Source of the DNA: an uncultured Clostridia bacterium | GTDB taxonomy: Bacteria > Bacillota > Clostridia > TANB77 > CAG-508 | Length of the DNA: 48,463 bases | Reading direction: 5' to 3' | Assembly (NCBI GenBank): GCA_947632185.1 | Contig: CANROH010000003.1 | Location: 1-48,463, forward strand | Shown here: positions 35,977 to 44,724 of the stretch, piece after piece | Numbering within the stretch: position 1 is the first letter of the stretch | Layout: each line of letters opens with the position of its first letter | Made by a program: the position numbers and the translations under genes | The notes under the pieces: model-generated | The model's input: only the letters and a program-made list of their open reading frames with translations | What the model was told of the DNA's origin: nothing | The model's database searches: none

Positions 35977-36993
35977 ATGGAAGTAAATTATAGATTAAAA
36001 TATAATTTTGGACAATATCAAAATCAAATAACAAAAATATTTCAAAATTTAATTAACAAAAGTATTCAATTTTTTGGTCAGCAAATTGCAAATGGAAAAA
36101 TATTAAGAAATAACTCAAATTATAATGATCCGCAATATTATAATGATCCACAATTAAGAAAAGAGTTAATTAAACTTGAATCTTTTGTAAGTAATATAGA
36201 GGAATATTTATATTATTACTATTTAAACAATTTAGATGCTTTTCCAAATATTTTAAATGCAGTATCTGAAGTAAAAGCAATTTCGGTTTTAGATGACTCT
36301 GATAAAGGAATATATGGAATTACTCATCCAACAGGAGTTATTCAGATAAATCCTAATCTTAGTGGTAATGGTATCTTAACGCCTGATGAAAGAACAAGAT
36401 TGTATGTAGCACATGAGCTTGGACATATGGTAAATAGAACATGGATGGATTCTGTTACAAAATTTTTATCAACAGATAAAAGATTATCTCCTAATGATAA
36501 AACTATGTTTTATGAAGGATTTTCTCTTATTGATGAAGCAACGACTCAAGATCGTGCAGAAAATATAGCATATTATTATGCCCATAAACAAAGAAATTGT
36601 CTAAGAAATTATTCAGATCCATCAGGAATGTATGGTGGTGATACATATAGAACAAATTTTGATTTCTATGGAGAATTAGAACCACCTGTTATTGCTTTTG
36701 GTAGAACATTAAGAGGAATAGGTTCTATTGAAAATGATGAAAGAGTAATGAATGTGTTAGGTAATAGAGCATTAAAACCTAATTTCGCAGATAATATTAT
36801 ATATGAATATAGAAGAGATGGGCAAATTGACAATTTATATGCTCAAATGCAATATATGGGAATGTTAAAAAAAGCATCATATGCACGATTTGGATATGAT
36901 GATGTTATATATTTAAAAAATTCAAAACGAGTTTTTGATACGTTAAATTTTATATCTAAAAAATTAAGAGATTATAGGGAGCCTTTTGAATAA
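35977..36993 (+). CDS. Putative zinc metallopeptidase of unknown family
   Basis: A 338-residue protein without signal peptide or membrane helix. Residues 146-150 are HELGH, in VAHELGHMVN, a zincin HExxH motif; about 37 residues later LIDEATTQDRAENIAYYY offers E187 as the third zinc ligand, the pattern seen in gluzincins. The first 80 residues are Gln/Asn/Tyr-rich. I do not recognise the family. It lies 15 bases after the Xer gene, and AGAAAGGA before the ATG makes it part of the same transcript. It could act on a cytosolic or otherwise exported protein; function is unknown. Confidence 0.65.
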   Translation: MEVNYRLKYNFGQYQNQITKIFQNLINKSIQFFGQQIANGKILRNNSNYNDPQYYNDPQLRKELIKLESFVSNIEEYLYYYYLNNLDAFPNILNAVSEVKAISVLDDSDKGIYGITHPTGVIQINPNLSGNGILTPDERTRLYVAHELGHMVNRTWMDSVTKFLSTDKRLSPNDKTMFYEGFSLIDEATTQDRAENIAYYYAHKQRNCLRNYSDPSGMYGGDTYRTNFDFYGELEPPVIAFGRTLRGIGSIENDERVMNVLGNRALKPNFADNIIYEYRRDGQIDNLYAQMQYMGMLKKASYARFGYDDVIYLKNSKRVFDTLNFISKKLRDYREPFE

Positions 36994-37058
36994 TTTTAAA
37001 ATTTAAATAATTTATATGGTGTATATAGTTTATATGAAATAATAATTGGGAGAAAAAT

Positions 37059-38633
37059 ATGATACAAAAATTTTTTGAAAATGTAAAAAATGAATGGAAA
37101 TTTAATCTCCTTCATTTTGGTTTAATGATAATTGTATTGTTAATTGCTACAACTTCATTTTATAACGGCGATTACACTCTTAGGCTACCTCCAAAAAATA
37201 TATTTGCAAATATTACTTATATAGTTACTATATTAATGACAATAATTTTTTACATAATAATAAAATTATTTGAAAAAAAGAATATTAAATTAGAAAAACT
37301 ATATTTAACATTAATTATCCCTTTAGGAATAATGTATGTAATAGCAAACCCTTTAGGAAAAATTCCAGACGAAGTTCAACATGCAAGAAAATCCATGTTG
37401 ATTTCAAGAGGTGTTTTCTTTGCACATACAAATGATGAAGGAGTACCTGTAGATACTTTTAATACGAAACTTCATGAACTTGTAACAGGCACAAATTCAA
37501 ATTATGAAGATTATTTTTATATGGTAAATATACCAGAAGATGGAAAGACTATTGAATTAACATATTCCATGGCTACTTATGCTCCAATATGTCACTTACC
37601 ACAAGCAATAGGAATGTTTATAACAAGAATATTTGGTGGAAATATAGTAGTTCAATGTTATGCTGCAAGAATAGTAAATATGCTAGTAGCAATATTTTTA
37701 ATGTATTATGCAATAAAATTAATACCTTTTAAAAAACAAATAGTATTCTTTTTAGGATTACTTCCTCTTACAATAAGTGAATTTGCTTCAATGTCTTCTG
37801 ATGCTCTAACAATAGCAAGTTGCATTTTATTTATATCATATATTTTATATTTAAAATATGATAAAAATAAAGTTAAAATCAATAAAAAAGATTATGCAAT
37901 ATTAGGAACTCTATCAGTTATAATTGCTTTATGTAAGATTGTTTATATACCACTTTGCTTATTGCTTTTCATTTTACCAAAAGAAAAATTTAAATCAAAA
38001 AAAGTTAAAAACATCGTGGTTTGGAGTATATTTATTTTAGCAGTGGCTATAAATTTACTATGGCTTCTTTATGCTGCTGGGACATTAACAGAAGTAAATC
38101 CAGGAGTAAATGCACCTTTACAAGTACAATATATACTTACACATCCAATAAGTTATTCTTTAATATTATTTAGAACAATACACATATATACTCAAACATT
38201 TTTATTAAGTTTATGTGGAGAAGGATTAGGAGATTATAATATACAATCAAGTCCTCTTTTTGTATTTTCTTGTTTAATAATATTTGCAATATTATTTTTG
38301 GTAAATGATGATAAAGATAGAGAAAATTTTAATCCCAAAACAAAACTATTTATATTATCTATTTTTATAGTGATTGTTGCATTAGTATATACTAGCTTAT
38401 ATGTTGCATGGACAGCTGTAGAAACACCAATAATCCTTGGTGTACAATCAAGATATTTTCTACCAGTAATATTATTAACTGCTATAGTTTTCGATAATAA
38501 AGAAATGATATTTAACTATAAATTTAAAAATAAATATCTTACATCTTTTATGTTGTTTTTTAATTTAAATACACTTTCATGTATAACATATACATATATA
38601 TTTGACTTTATAATTTCGTATTATATAAAATAA
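37059..38633 (+). CDS. DUF2142 family multi-pass membrane protein
   Basis: A 524-residue membrane protein with about twelve helices. After the second helix an external or lumenal loop holds NPLGKIPDEVQHARKSMLISRG, with the DEVQH element typical of DUF2142 and reminiscent of the Asp/Glu of GT-C glycosyltransferases that use lipid-linked sugar donors. This suggests a role in glycosylating a surface polymer, which is inference. GGGAG precedes the ATG; a terminator follows. Confidence 0.78.
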   Translation: MIQKFFENVKNEWKFNLLHFGLMIIVLLIATTSFYNGDYTLRLPPKNIFANITYIVTILMTIIFYIIIKLFEKKNIKLEKLYLTLIIPLGIMYVIANPLGKIPDEVQHARKSMLISRGVFFAHTNDEGVPVDTFNTKLHELVTGTNSNYEDYFYMVNIPEDGKTIELTYSMATYAPICHLPQAIGMFITRIFGGNIVVQCYAARIVNMLVAIFLMYYAIKLIPFKKQIVFFLGLLPLTISEFASMSSDALTIASCILFISYILYLKYDKNKVKINKKDYAILGTLSVIIALCKIVYIPLCLLLFILPKEKFKSKKVKNIVVWSIFILAVAINLLWLLYAAGTLTEVNPGVNAPLQVQYILTHPISYSLILFRTIHIYTQTFLLSLCGEGLGDYNIQSSPLFVFSCLIIFAILFLVNDDKDRENFNPKTKLFILSIFIVIVALVYTSLYVAWTAVETPIILGVQSRYFLPVILLTAIVFDNKEMIFNYKFKNKYLTSFMLFFNLNTLSCITYTYIFDFIISYYIK

Positions 38634-38636
38634 TAG

Positions 38637-38682
38637 AAAAGCAAGAAATTATTATTTTTAAGTTGATTTCTTGCTTTTTAAG
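38637..38682 (+). terminator. Terminator after the DUF2142 gene
   Basis: AAAAGCAAGAAAT (38637-38649) pairs with ATTTCTTGCTTTT (38666-38678), 16-base loop, then TT. Confidence 0.82.
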
Positions 38683-38731
38683 ATAAATTAAATAGATATG
38701 CATCACAAATTAAAAGACTAATAAACAATAA

Positions 38732-38760
38732 TTGAAAATTAATATTTAATATATTATAAT
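38732..38760 (+). promoter_or_regulatory. Promoter of the MBOAT-DHHW operon
   Basis: TTGAAA (38732-38737), 17-base spacer, perfect TATAAT (38755-38760). Confidence 0.6.
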
Positions 38761-38813
38761 ATAAAAAAATTAAATTTATTTTAAATTAAAATCTAATATT
38801 ACGAGGAGAAAAA

Positions 38814-40206
38814 ATGCTATTTGCTTCAATGACTTTTTTATGGGTATTTTTACCTATTTTATTAATAATTTATTTTATAGCTAAGGATAAATATAGAAAC
38901 ATAATTTTATTAATTTTTAGTCTTATTTTTTATAGCTGGGGAGAACCAACATATGTGTTTTTAATGTTGTTTTCAATATTAATAAATTACATATTTGGAA
39001 TTATTCTTGACAAAACCAAAAATTGGGCTAAAAAGATAATTTTTTTGGTTGCGATACTTTCTAACTTGGGATTACTAGCATATTTTAAATATTTTAATTT
39101 TATAATAGAAAATTTAAATAACATAATTCAAAGTAATTATTTTAAAGCAAAAGACATTGCACTGCCAATAGGTATCTCTTTTTATACTTTCCAAATAATG
39201 TCTTATATTATAGATTTGTATAGAGGAGACATAAAAGTTCAAAAAAATCCAATTAAACTAGCATTATACATATCATTTTTTCCACAACTTATTGCAGGAC
39301 CAATTGTAAAATATCATGATATTGAAGAACAAATAAATAAAAGAGTAACTACTGTAGAAAAAGCTTCAGAAGGAATAAAAAGATTTATAATAGGATTATC
39401 AAAAAAGGTACTTATAGCAAATACCCTTGCTCTTATGGCAGATACTGCTTTTGATTCAAATATATCAACATTAACAATGCCTCTTGCATGGTTACGGAAT
39501 AATTTGTTATATGTTCCAAATATATTACGATTTTTCTGGATATAGTGATATGGCTATTGGTCTTGGAAAAATATTTGGATTTGAATTTATGGAAAACTTT
39601 GATCTACCATATGTATCTGGTTCAATAACTGAATTTTGGAGAAGATGGCATATATCATTATCAACATGGTTTAAAGAATATTTATACATACCATTAGGAG
39701 GGAATAGAAAAGGTCAAGTCAGGACATATATAAATTTACTAATTGTATTTTTTACAACTGGTTTATGGCATGGAGCTTCATGGAATTTTATATTTTGGGG
39801 AGCATTTCATGGTTTCTTTATGTTAATAGAAAGAATAAAATTAAAAGAATGGCTAGATAAAAATAAATTTAAAATAATCAATCATATATATACTTTAGGA
39901 GTAGTTATGATTGGTTGGGTATTTTTTAGAGCAAATACTTTTGCTGATGCATTAACTTATATAAAAATAATGTTTTCAAATAATTTGAGTGGAAATTTTG
40001 AATTATCTTCAATTATAAATATGAAACTATATATAGTATTAATATTTGCTATTATCTTTAGTGGATTAATTCAATCAATATTTAAAAAGAAAGATATTTT
40101 CAAAAAAAATTTATTAGAGCCAGCAGTTCTTACAATTCTTATGGTATTATGTATAATGACTCTTGTATCAAACACATATAATCCATTCATATATTTCAGA
40201 TTTTAA
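38814..40206 (+). CDS. MBOAT O-acyltransferase (AlgI/DltB-like), read across a +1 shift at CGG
   Basis: A membrane-bound O-acyltransferase of the AlgI type. The zero frame from ATG 38814 (CGAGGAG before it) gives 227 residues, including SLIFYSWGEP and PIGISFYTFQIMSYIIDLYRG, reaches CGG at 39495 and would stop 17 codons later. Reading GGA from 39496 instead continues as GIICYMFQIYYDFSGYSDMAIG, EFWRRWHISLSTWFKEYLYIPLGG and TTGLWHGASWNFIFWG with the catalytic His, to 40206. The join falls within a conserved family block and gives 463 residues, the normal length. Both halves are well kept, so this is not an old pseudogene. The protein moves acyl groups across the membrane to the DHHW protein encoded next. 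Confidence 0.88.
39492..39498 (+). other. Putative +1 frameshift site 2 (TTA CGG A)
   Basis: Zero-frame TTA (39492) and CGG (39495), then GGA (39496-39498) in the +1 frame, where the AlgI-type sequence LAWLG-IICY resumes. Confidence 0.7.
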
Positions 40207-40220
40207 ATAGGAGAATTTAT

Positions 40221-41348
40221 ATGCAAAAAACGAATAAAATTGATATCATTATTATTATAATGTTTGTAATAATTTTAATTATGCCACATATATTGTATTT
40301 TTTTATAAAGGACAAACTTTCACAAGATACTAGTGAAAATAGAAATCTTGCTACTAAACCGGCGTTAGAGTTTACTACATTACAAGAATTCCCATCAAAG
40401 TATGATGAATATTTTAATGATAATTTACCTTTTAGGAGATTTATTCAAAAACAATATAATAATATGAATTACTATATATTTAAAGTAAAATCATTTAATA
40501 ATGTAATGATTGGAAAAAAGACTGAAAATGGTAATATGCAATGGTTATTTTATGATAAGAAAAGCGATGGAGATCCTCTTCAATATGCTTTAGGAATGAG
40601 AACTTTTACAGATGATGAGAAAAGAACAGCGATAATAAATATAAAATCAAATTTAGAAAAATTAAAGGAAAAAAATATTGATGCATATTATTTTATAGCA
40701 CCAAATAAAAGTACTATATATAAAGAATTATTACCAGATTCTTTAGAAATTAAAAGTGATAAAAATGCAATTTTAGATTTATATGAATATATAAAAAGCC
40801 AAGGTGTTGAGAACATAGTATATCCATATCATGAATTAATAGAATCAAAAAAAACAGCATATTCTTATTTGAGTTTAGATACACACTGGAATATATATGG
40901 AGGATTTGTTGGGGTAAAGCTATTACATCATAAAATCAATCCAGAATATGATTATATATTTGATAATGCCAAAATATCTAAAGGTGAACTTGTATATTCA
41001 TCTGGTGATTTATCTAAAATTTTACATATTAGTGGCGCAGAAAAATTTAAAGAGCAGGATATAAAAATTGAGAATTTTCAAGATGATGTTGAATTTACAG
41101 AAGTTCGTGATGGTGAAAAAATTACATATGAAAATAAAAAACCATTAATAGATAAAGAAATAATGATTATAGGTGATTCTTTTAGTGTTGAGATGTCACA
41201 TAATTTAATAAAAATGTATTCAAAAATTACATATATTCCAGTTTATGGATTTACTAATGAGCTACTTGATAATGTAGATCCAGATATTGTTATAATTGAA
41301 GCGGTGGAAAGATATATAGATAGTATAATTGATTTCTTTATTGCATAG
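40221..41348 (+). CDS. DHHW/AlgX-like SGNH O-acetyltransferase partner
   Basis: A 375-residue protein with one N-terminal membrane helix (about 8-30) and an external domain. The AlgJ/AlgX-type residues are visible: LDTHWNIYGG (Asp-His pair near residue 220) and IIGDSFSVEM (Ser nucleophile near 319), with ENRNLATKP near the start as in DHHW proteins. In alginate-type acetylation such a protein takes acetyl groups brought out by an MBOAT protein and puts them on the polymer. It follows the MBOAT gene by 14 bases, and TAGGAG precedes the ATG. The polymer is unknown. Confidence 0.82.
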   Translation: MQKTNKIDIIIIIMFVIILIMPHILYFFIKDKLSQDTSENRNLATKPALEFTTLQEFPSKYDEYFNDNLPFRRFIQKQYNNMNYYIFKVKSFNNVMIGKKTENGNMQWLFYDKKSDGDPLQYALGMRTFTDDEKRTAIINIKSNLEKLKEKNIDAYYFIAPNKSTIYKELLPDSLEIKSDKNAILDLYEYIKSQGVENIVYPYHELIESKKTAYSYLSLDTHWNIYGGFVGVKLLHHKINPEYDYIFDNAKISKGELVYSSGDLSKILHISGAEKFKEQDIKIENFQDDVEFTEVRDGEKITYENKKPLIDKEIMIIGDSFSVEMSHNLIKMYSKITYIPVYGFTNELLDNVDPDIVIIEAVERYIDSIIDFFIA

Positions 41349-41359
41349 AACTTAAAATA

Positions 41360-41388
41360 TTTACTTTTTACAAAGCATATGATATACT
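41360..41388 (+). promoter_or_regulatory. Promoter of pyrKD
   Basis: TTTACT (41360-41365), 17-base spacer, TATACT (41383-41388) preceded by TGA, an extended -10. Confidence 0.55.
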
Positions 41389-41440
41389 GATTCTGTCAAA
41401 ATGTATTTTAATTAATTTATTAAAGCAGGAGAATAAATAT

Positions 41441-42232
41441 ATGAGTTTAAATATAAAAGCAAAATTATTAATAAAAGAGCAATTGAAACCTGACATATTT
41501 AAATTTGGAGTTGATGCAAGAAAGATTGCAGATATTGCAAAACCAGGACAATTTTTAGAAATAAGAGTTTCAGATAGTATAGTTCCTTTTTTAAGGAGAC
41601 CTATTAGCATATATAATGTTGATAGACAAAACGGCACTGTAGAATTTATTTTTCAAGTAAAAGGTGAAGGAACTAAAATATTATCAAAAATAGATATTGG
41701 ACAAGAAATTGACATAGTAGGACCACTTGGTAATGGAACTTTTGATATTTTAGAAAATAAAAAAGTTGCTATTTTAGGTGGTGGTATAGGAACATTTCCA
41801 TTATATGAACTAGCTAAAAATTTAAAAAATAAATCATCTGAAGTAAATATTTATTTAGGATTTAGAAATAAGGATGCTGTAGTTTTAGAACAAGAGTTTA
41901 AAATGGTAGCAAACAATCTTACAATAACAACAGATGATGGAAGTTATGGAGTGCCTGGATTTGCTATAAATGAATTAAAAAAAGATTTAGATAAAGAAAA
42001 AATAGACTTTATATATGCTTGTGGTCCACTTCCAATGTTAAAGGCGATAAGACAGCTAAGTATTGAAAAGAATGTACCATGTCAGATATCACTAGAGGAA
42101 CGAATGGCTTGCGGATTAGGTGTATGTTTAGGATGTGCTGTAAGAAAATCAGAAACTAAAAAAGATGAATCTCAATATGCTTATGTTTGCAAAAATGGAC
42201 CGGTATTTGATGCTAAATATGTAGAAATATAA
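41441..42232 (+). CDS. pyrK: Dihydroorotate dehydrogenase B, electron transfer subunit
   Basis: A 263-residue PyrK. The FAD-binding motif FLRRPISIYNVD lies near residues 48-59, the NAD-binding part has LGGGIGTFPLYELAK and YACGPLPMLKAI, and the 2Fe-2S cluster Cys are seen in ERMACGLGVCLGCAV and YVCKNGP. PyrK passes electrons from dihydroorotate oxidation in PyrD to NAD. AGGAG precedes the ATG. pyrD follows after 15 bases. These genes are about 36 kb from pyrBI. Confidence 0.94.
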   Translation: MSLNIKAKLLIKEQLKPDIFKFGVDARKIADIAKPGQFLEIRVSDSIVPFLRRPISIYNVDRQNGTVEFIFQVKGEGTKILSKIDIGQEIDIVGPLGNGTFDILENKKVAILGGGIGTFPLYELAKNLKNKSSEVNIYLGFRNKDAVVLEQEFKMVANNLTITTDDGSYGVPGFAINELKKDLDKEKIDFIYACGPLPMLKAIRQLSIEKNVPCQISLEERMACGLGVCLGCAVRKSETKKDESQYAYVCKNGPVFDAKYVEI

Positions 42233-42247
42233 AAGGAGATATTATAT

Positions 42248-43174
42248 ATGAAGACAGAAGTTAATTTTGCAGGTATTAAAATGAAAAATCCAATAACTGT
42301 TGCTTCAGGAACTTTTGGATATGGAAGAGAATATAGTGAATTTTTTGATTTAAGTAAATTAGGAGCTGTTATAACTAAAGGTATATCTTATGAACCTAAG
42401 ATAGGAAATAAAGCTCCAAGAGTATGTGAAACTCCTGCAGGCATGCTTAATGCAATAGGCCTTGAAAATCCAGGAATTAAACACTTTATAGAATATGACT
42501 TACCATTTTTGAAAAAATATGATACAGCAATTATAGTAAATGCTTTTGGGGGTGCCGGAGGAACAGTTCAAGATTATGTTAAAGTTTGTGAAGTGTTAAA
42601 CACACTAGACATAGATGGCGTAGAACTGAATTTGTCATGTCCTAATGTATCTGCTGGATGTATGGCATTTGGAACAACATATGATGGTGTAAAAGAAATT
42701 ACAAGTGCATGTAGGAAAGTATTAACGAATAAGCCACTTATAGTGAAGCTAACACCAAATGTTACTGATATAACACTTCCAGCAAAAGCAGCCCAAGATG
42801 CAGGAGCAGATGCAGTTTCATTAATTAATACATTTTCAGCTATGGTTATTAATACTGAAACAAGAAAGCCAATACTTGCAAATAATACAGGAGGACTTTC
42901 TGGACCAGCAATTAGACCAATTGCAGTTCGTATGGTATATCAAGTTGCACAAGCTGTTAATATTCCAATTCTAGGATTAGGTGGAATTATGACAGGCAAT
43001 GATGCTATAGAATTTATGTTAGCTGGTGCTACAGCAGTTTCAATTGGTGCCGGAAATTTCTACTCTCCATACACTAGTTTAGATGTATTAGATGGAGTAA
43101 AGGAATATTTAGATAAACATAAAATTGATGATATAAATAGTATTATAGGAACTGTACAAATGAATCAAAAATAA
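42248..43174 (+). CDS. pyrD: Dihydroorotate dehydrogenase B, catalytic subunit
   Basis: A 308-residue class 1B PyrD with FMN. Motifs: MKNPITVASGTFGYG, GAVITKGIS, NAIGLENPG, and ELNLSCPNVSAG with the catalytic Cys that marks class 1 enzymes; then KLTPNVTDI, NNTGGLSGPAI and GLGGIMTGNDAIEFMLAGA for FMN. It oxidises dihydroorotate to orotate and needs PyrK. AAGGAG precedes the ATG; a terminator ends the operon. Confidence 0.95.
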   Translation: MKTEVNFAGIKMKNPITVASGTFGYGREYSEFFDLSKLGAVITKGISYEPKIGNKAPRVCETPAGMLNAIGLENPGIKHFIEYDLPFLKKYDTAIIVNAFGGAGGTVQDYVKVCEVLNTLDIDGVELNLSCPNVSAGCMAFGTTYDGVKEITSACRKVLTNKPLIVKLTPNVTDITLPAKAAQDAGADAVSLINTFSAMVINTETRKPILANNTGGLSGPAIRPIAVRMVYQVAQAVNIPILGLGGIMTGNDAIEFMLAGATAVSIGAGNFYSPYTSLDVLDGVKEYLDKHKIDDINSIIGTVQMNQK

Positions 43175-43187
43175 TAAAAAAGTATAA

Positions 43188-43238
43188 AAAATGACTTAAA
43201 AAGTGTAATAAATAAAACTAGTTTTAAGTCATTTTATT
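43188..43238 (+). terminator. Terminator after pyrD
   Basis: AAAATGACTTAAAA (43188-43201) pairs with TTTTAAGTCATTTT (43222-43235), 20-base loop. Confidence 0.8.
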
Positions 43239-43322
43239 AATTTCATGACTTTTAAAGTATCACGTAAAAGTAAATTTAAAAAATGTTATTACATTTATAT
43301 AGTTTAAAAATTGGAGAAATAT

Positions 43323-43844
43323 ATGAATAATCAAGAAATAATAGATATATATGATGAAAATAAAAACAAAACAGGAAAAACTAAAATTAGATATAAAGAC
43401 GTTTTAGAATTCGGAGAATTTATTAGAAGTGTCCAAGCAATAATTATAAATTCAAAAAAACAAATATTGATAAGTCAAAGGTCAGAATTAAAGAAAAGAA
43501 ATCCTCTAAAATGGGAATGCAATGGTGGAGCTTTGTTATCTGGAGAAGACGTTGTAGATGGACTTATTAGAGAAATATACGAGGAATTAGGTATTAGCTT
43601 AGAAAAAAATAAAGCTATTTTTTTAAAAACTTCTAAAAATAGTTGTAGATTTAAGGAAATATATGTATTTAAAAAAGATATAGAAATTAAACAACTTAAT
43701 TTTATAGATAGAGAAGTTATAGATGCTAAATGGGTTAGCATTAATGAATTCATGGATATGTATAATACTGGAGATATTACAGCTAATGTTGATTTTAATG
43801 AAAAAGATTACAAAGAATGTTTGCAATTACTAAAATTAAATTAA
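43323..43844 (+). CDS. NUDIX hydrolase
   Basis: A 173-residue NUDIX protein. The Nudix box is GALLSGEDVVDGLIREIYEELG, with the REIYEEL core that binds metal (about residues 75-97). The N-terminal EIIDIYDENKNKTGKT and RSVQAIIINSKKQILISQR are as in the YfcD/IPP-isomerase-like group that acts on diphosphates linked to another moiety. The substrate is not known. I choose the ATG at 43323 with TTGGAGAA before it; a TTG at 43311 would overlap that site. Confidence 0.83.
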   Translation: MNNQEIIDIYDENKNKTGKTKIRYKDVLEFGEFIRSVQAIIINSKKQILISQRSELKKRNPLKWECNGGALLSGEDVVDGLIREIYEELGISLEKNKAIFLKTSKNSCRFKEIYVFKKDIEIKQLNFIDREVIDAKWVSINEFMDMYNTGDITANVDFNEKDYKECLQLLKLN

Positions 43845-43878
43845 TGACAATATTTAGGTAACTAGCTTGTTAAATTTA

Positions 43879-43907
43879 TTGATAAATATTTTGGCAATTG
43901 ATATAAT
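43879..43907 (+). promoter_or_regulatory. Promoter of the metallophosphoesterase gene
   Basis: TTGATA (43879-43884), 17-base spacer, perfect TATAAT (43902-43907). Confidence 0.65.
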
Positions 43908-43951
43908 GAATGAAAACTTGCAATCTAGATAGCTTATAAAGGGGATAAACT

Positions 43952-44677
43952 ATGAAAATAGGAATAATAAGTGATATACATAGCAATATACAGGCTTTAA
44001 AAGCTGTTTTAAATGAATTTGATAGAATAAAAATAGATAAAATTATATGTTGTGGAGATATTATTGGAATAGGAATAAATCCAGAAGAAGTTGTACAAGA
44101 ATTATTAAAAAGAAAAAATTATCTAATAGCTGTACAAGGTAATCATGAACAATATTTATTAAAAGGATTACCCAAAAAGATACATGATAATAAAAGAAAA
44201 ATGAGCAAAGAAGAAATTGAAAATCATAAATGGAATCACAATAAATTAAGCGAACAATCTATAAAGTTTTTAAGTGAATTAAAATTATTAGAAAATATAG
44301 AAATAGAAGGAAAAAAGATTTTAGTGGTCCATTATCCTCAACAAAATAATGGATCATATAAAATACATATTAAAAATCCAAGTGTTATAGAAAGTAAAGA
44401 AATGTTTAAGGAATATGATGATGATATATATTTGTATGGACATACACATACATATTCCCTTAACAAAATAGATAATAAATGGTATATAAATCCAGGATCT
44501 TTAGGCTGTCCTTTAAATACTAATATAGCTAAAGCTGGATTATTAGAAATTAGTAATGAAAAAGTTAAATATAAAACTATTAATGCTGAATATAATGTTA
44601 AAGAAGTTGTAGAAGAAATTTATAGATTAAAAATTCCTCTCTATAAAGAAATATTAAAAATATTTTATGGTATATAG
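43952..44677 (+). CDS. Calcineurin-like metallophosphoesterase
   Basis: A 241-residue metallophosphoesterase of the YfcE/MJ0936-like group. Metal ligands are in IISDIHSN (residues 5-12), CCGDIIG, VQGNHEQY, a His in VVHYPQ, and YGHTHTYS, followed by INPGSLGCP. Members hydrolyse phosphodiesters or phosphoproteins; no specific substrate can be given. It has its own promoter and AAAGGGG before the ATG. An acyltransferase gene follows after 47 bases, possibly on the same transcript. Confidence 0.87.
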   Translation: MKIGIISDIHSNIQALKAVLNEFDRIKIDKIICCGDIIGIGINPEEVVQELLKRKNYLIAVQGNHEQYLLKGLPKKIHDNKRKMSKEEIENHKWNHNKLSEQSIKFLSELKLLENIEIEGKKILVVHYPQQNNGSYKIHIKNPSVIESKEMFKEYDDDIYLYGHTHTYSLNKIDNKWYINPGSLGCPLNTNIAKAGLLEISNEKVKYKTINAEYNVKEVVEEIYRLKIPLYKEILKIFYGI

Positions 44678-44724
44678 ACAAATAGTTTTTATGATAGTAA
44701 AATAATAGCTTTGAGGAGAAAAAA

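Noticed and set aside
38814-40206. Two separate genes for the MBOAT region
   Set aside because: Each half lacks part of one protein family, the second has no ribosome binding site at its first ATG, and the halves join exactly at a conserved block.
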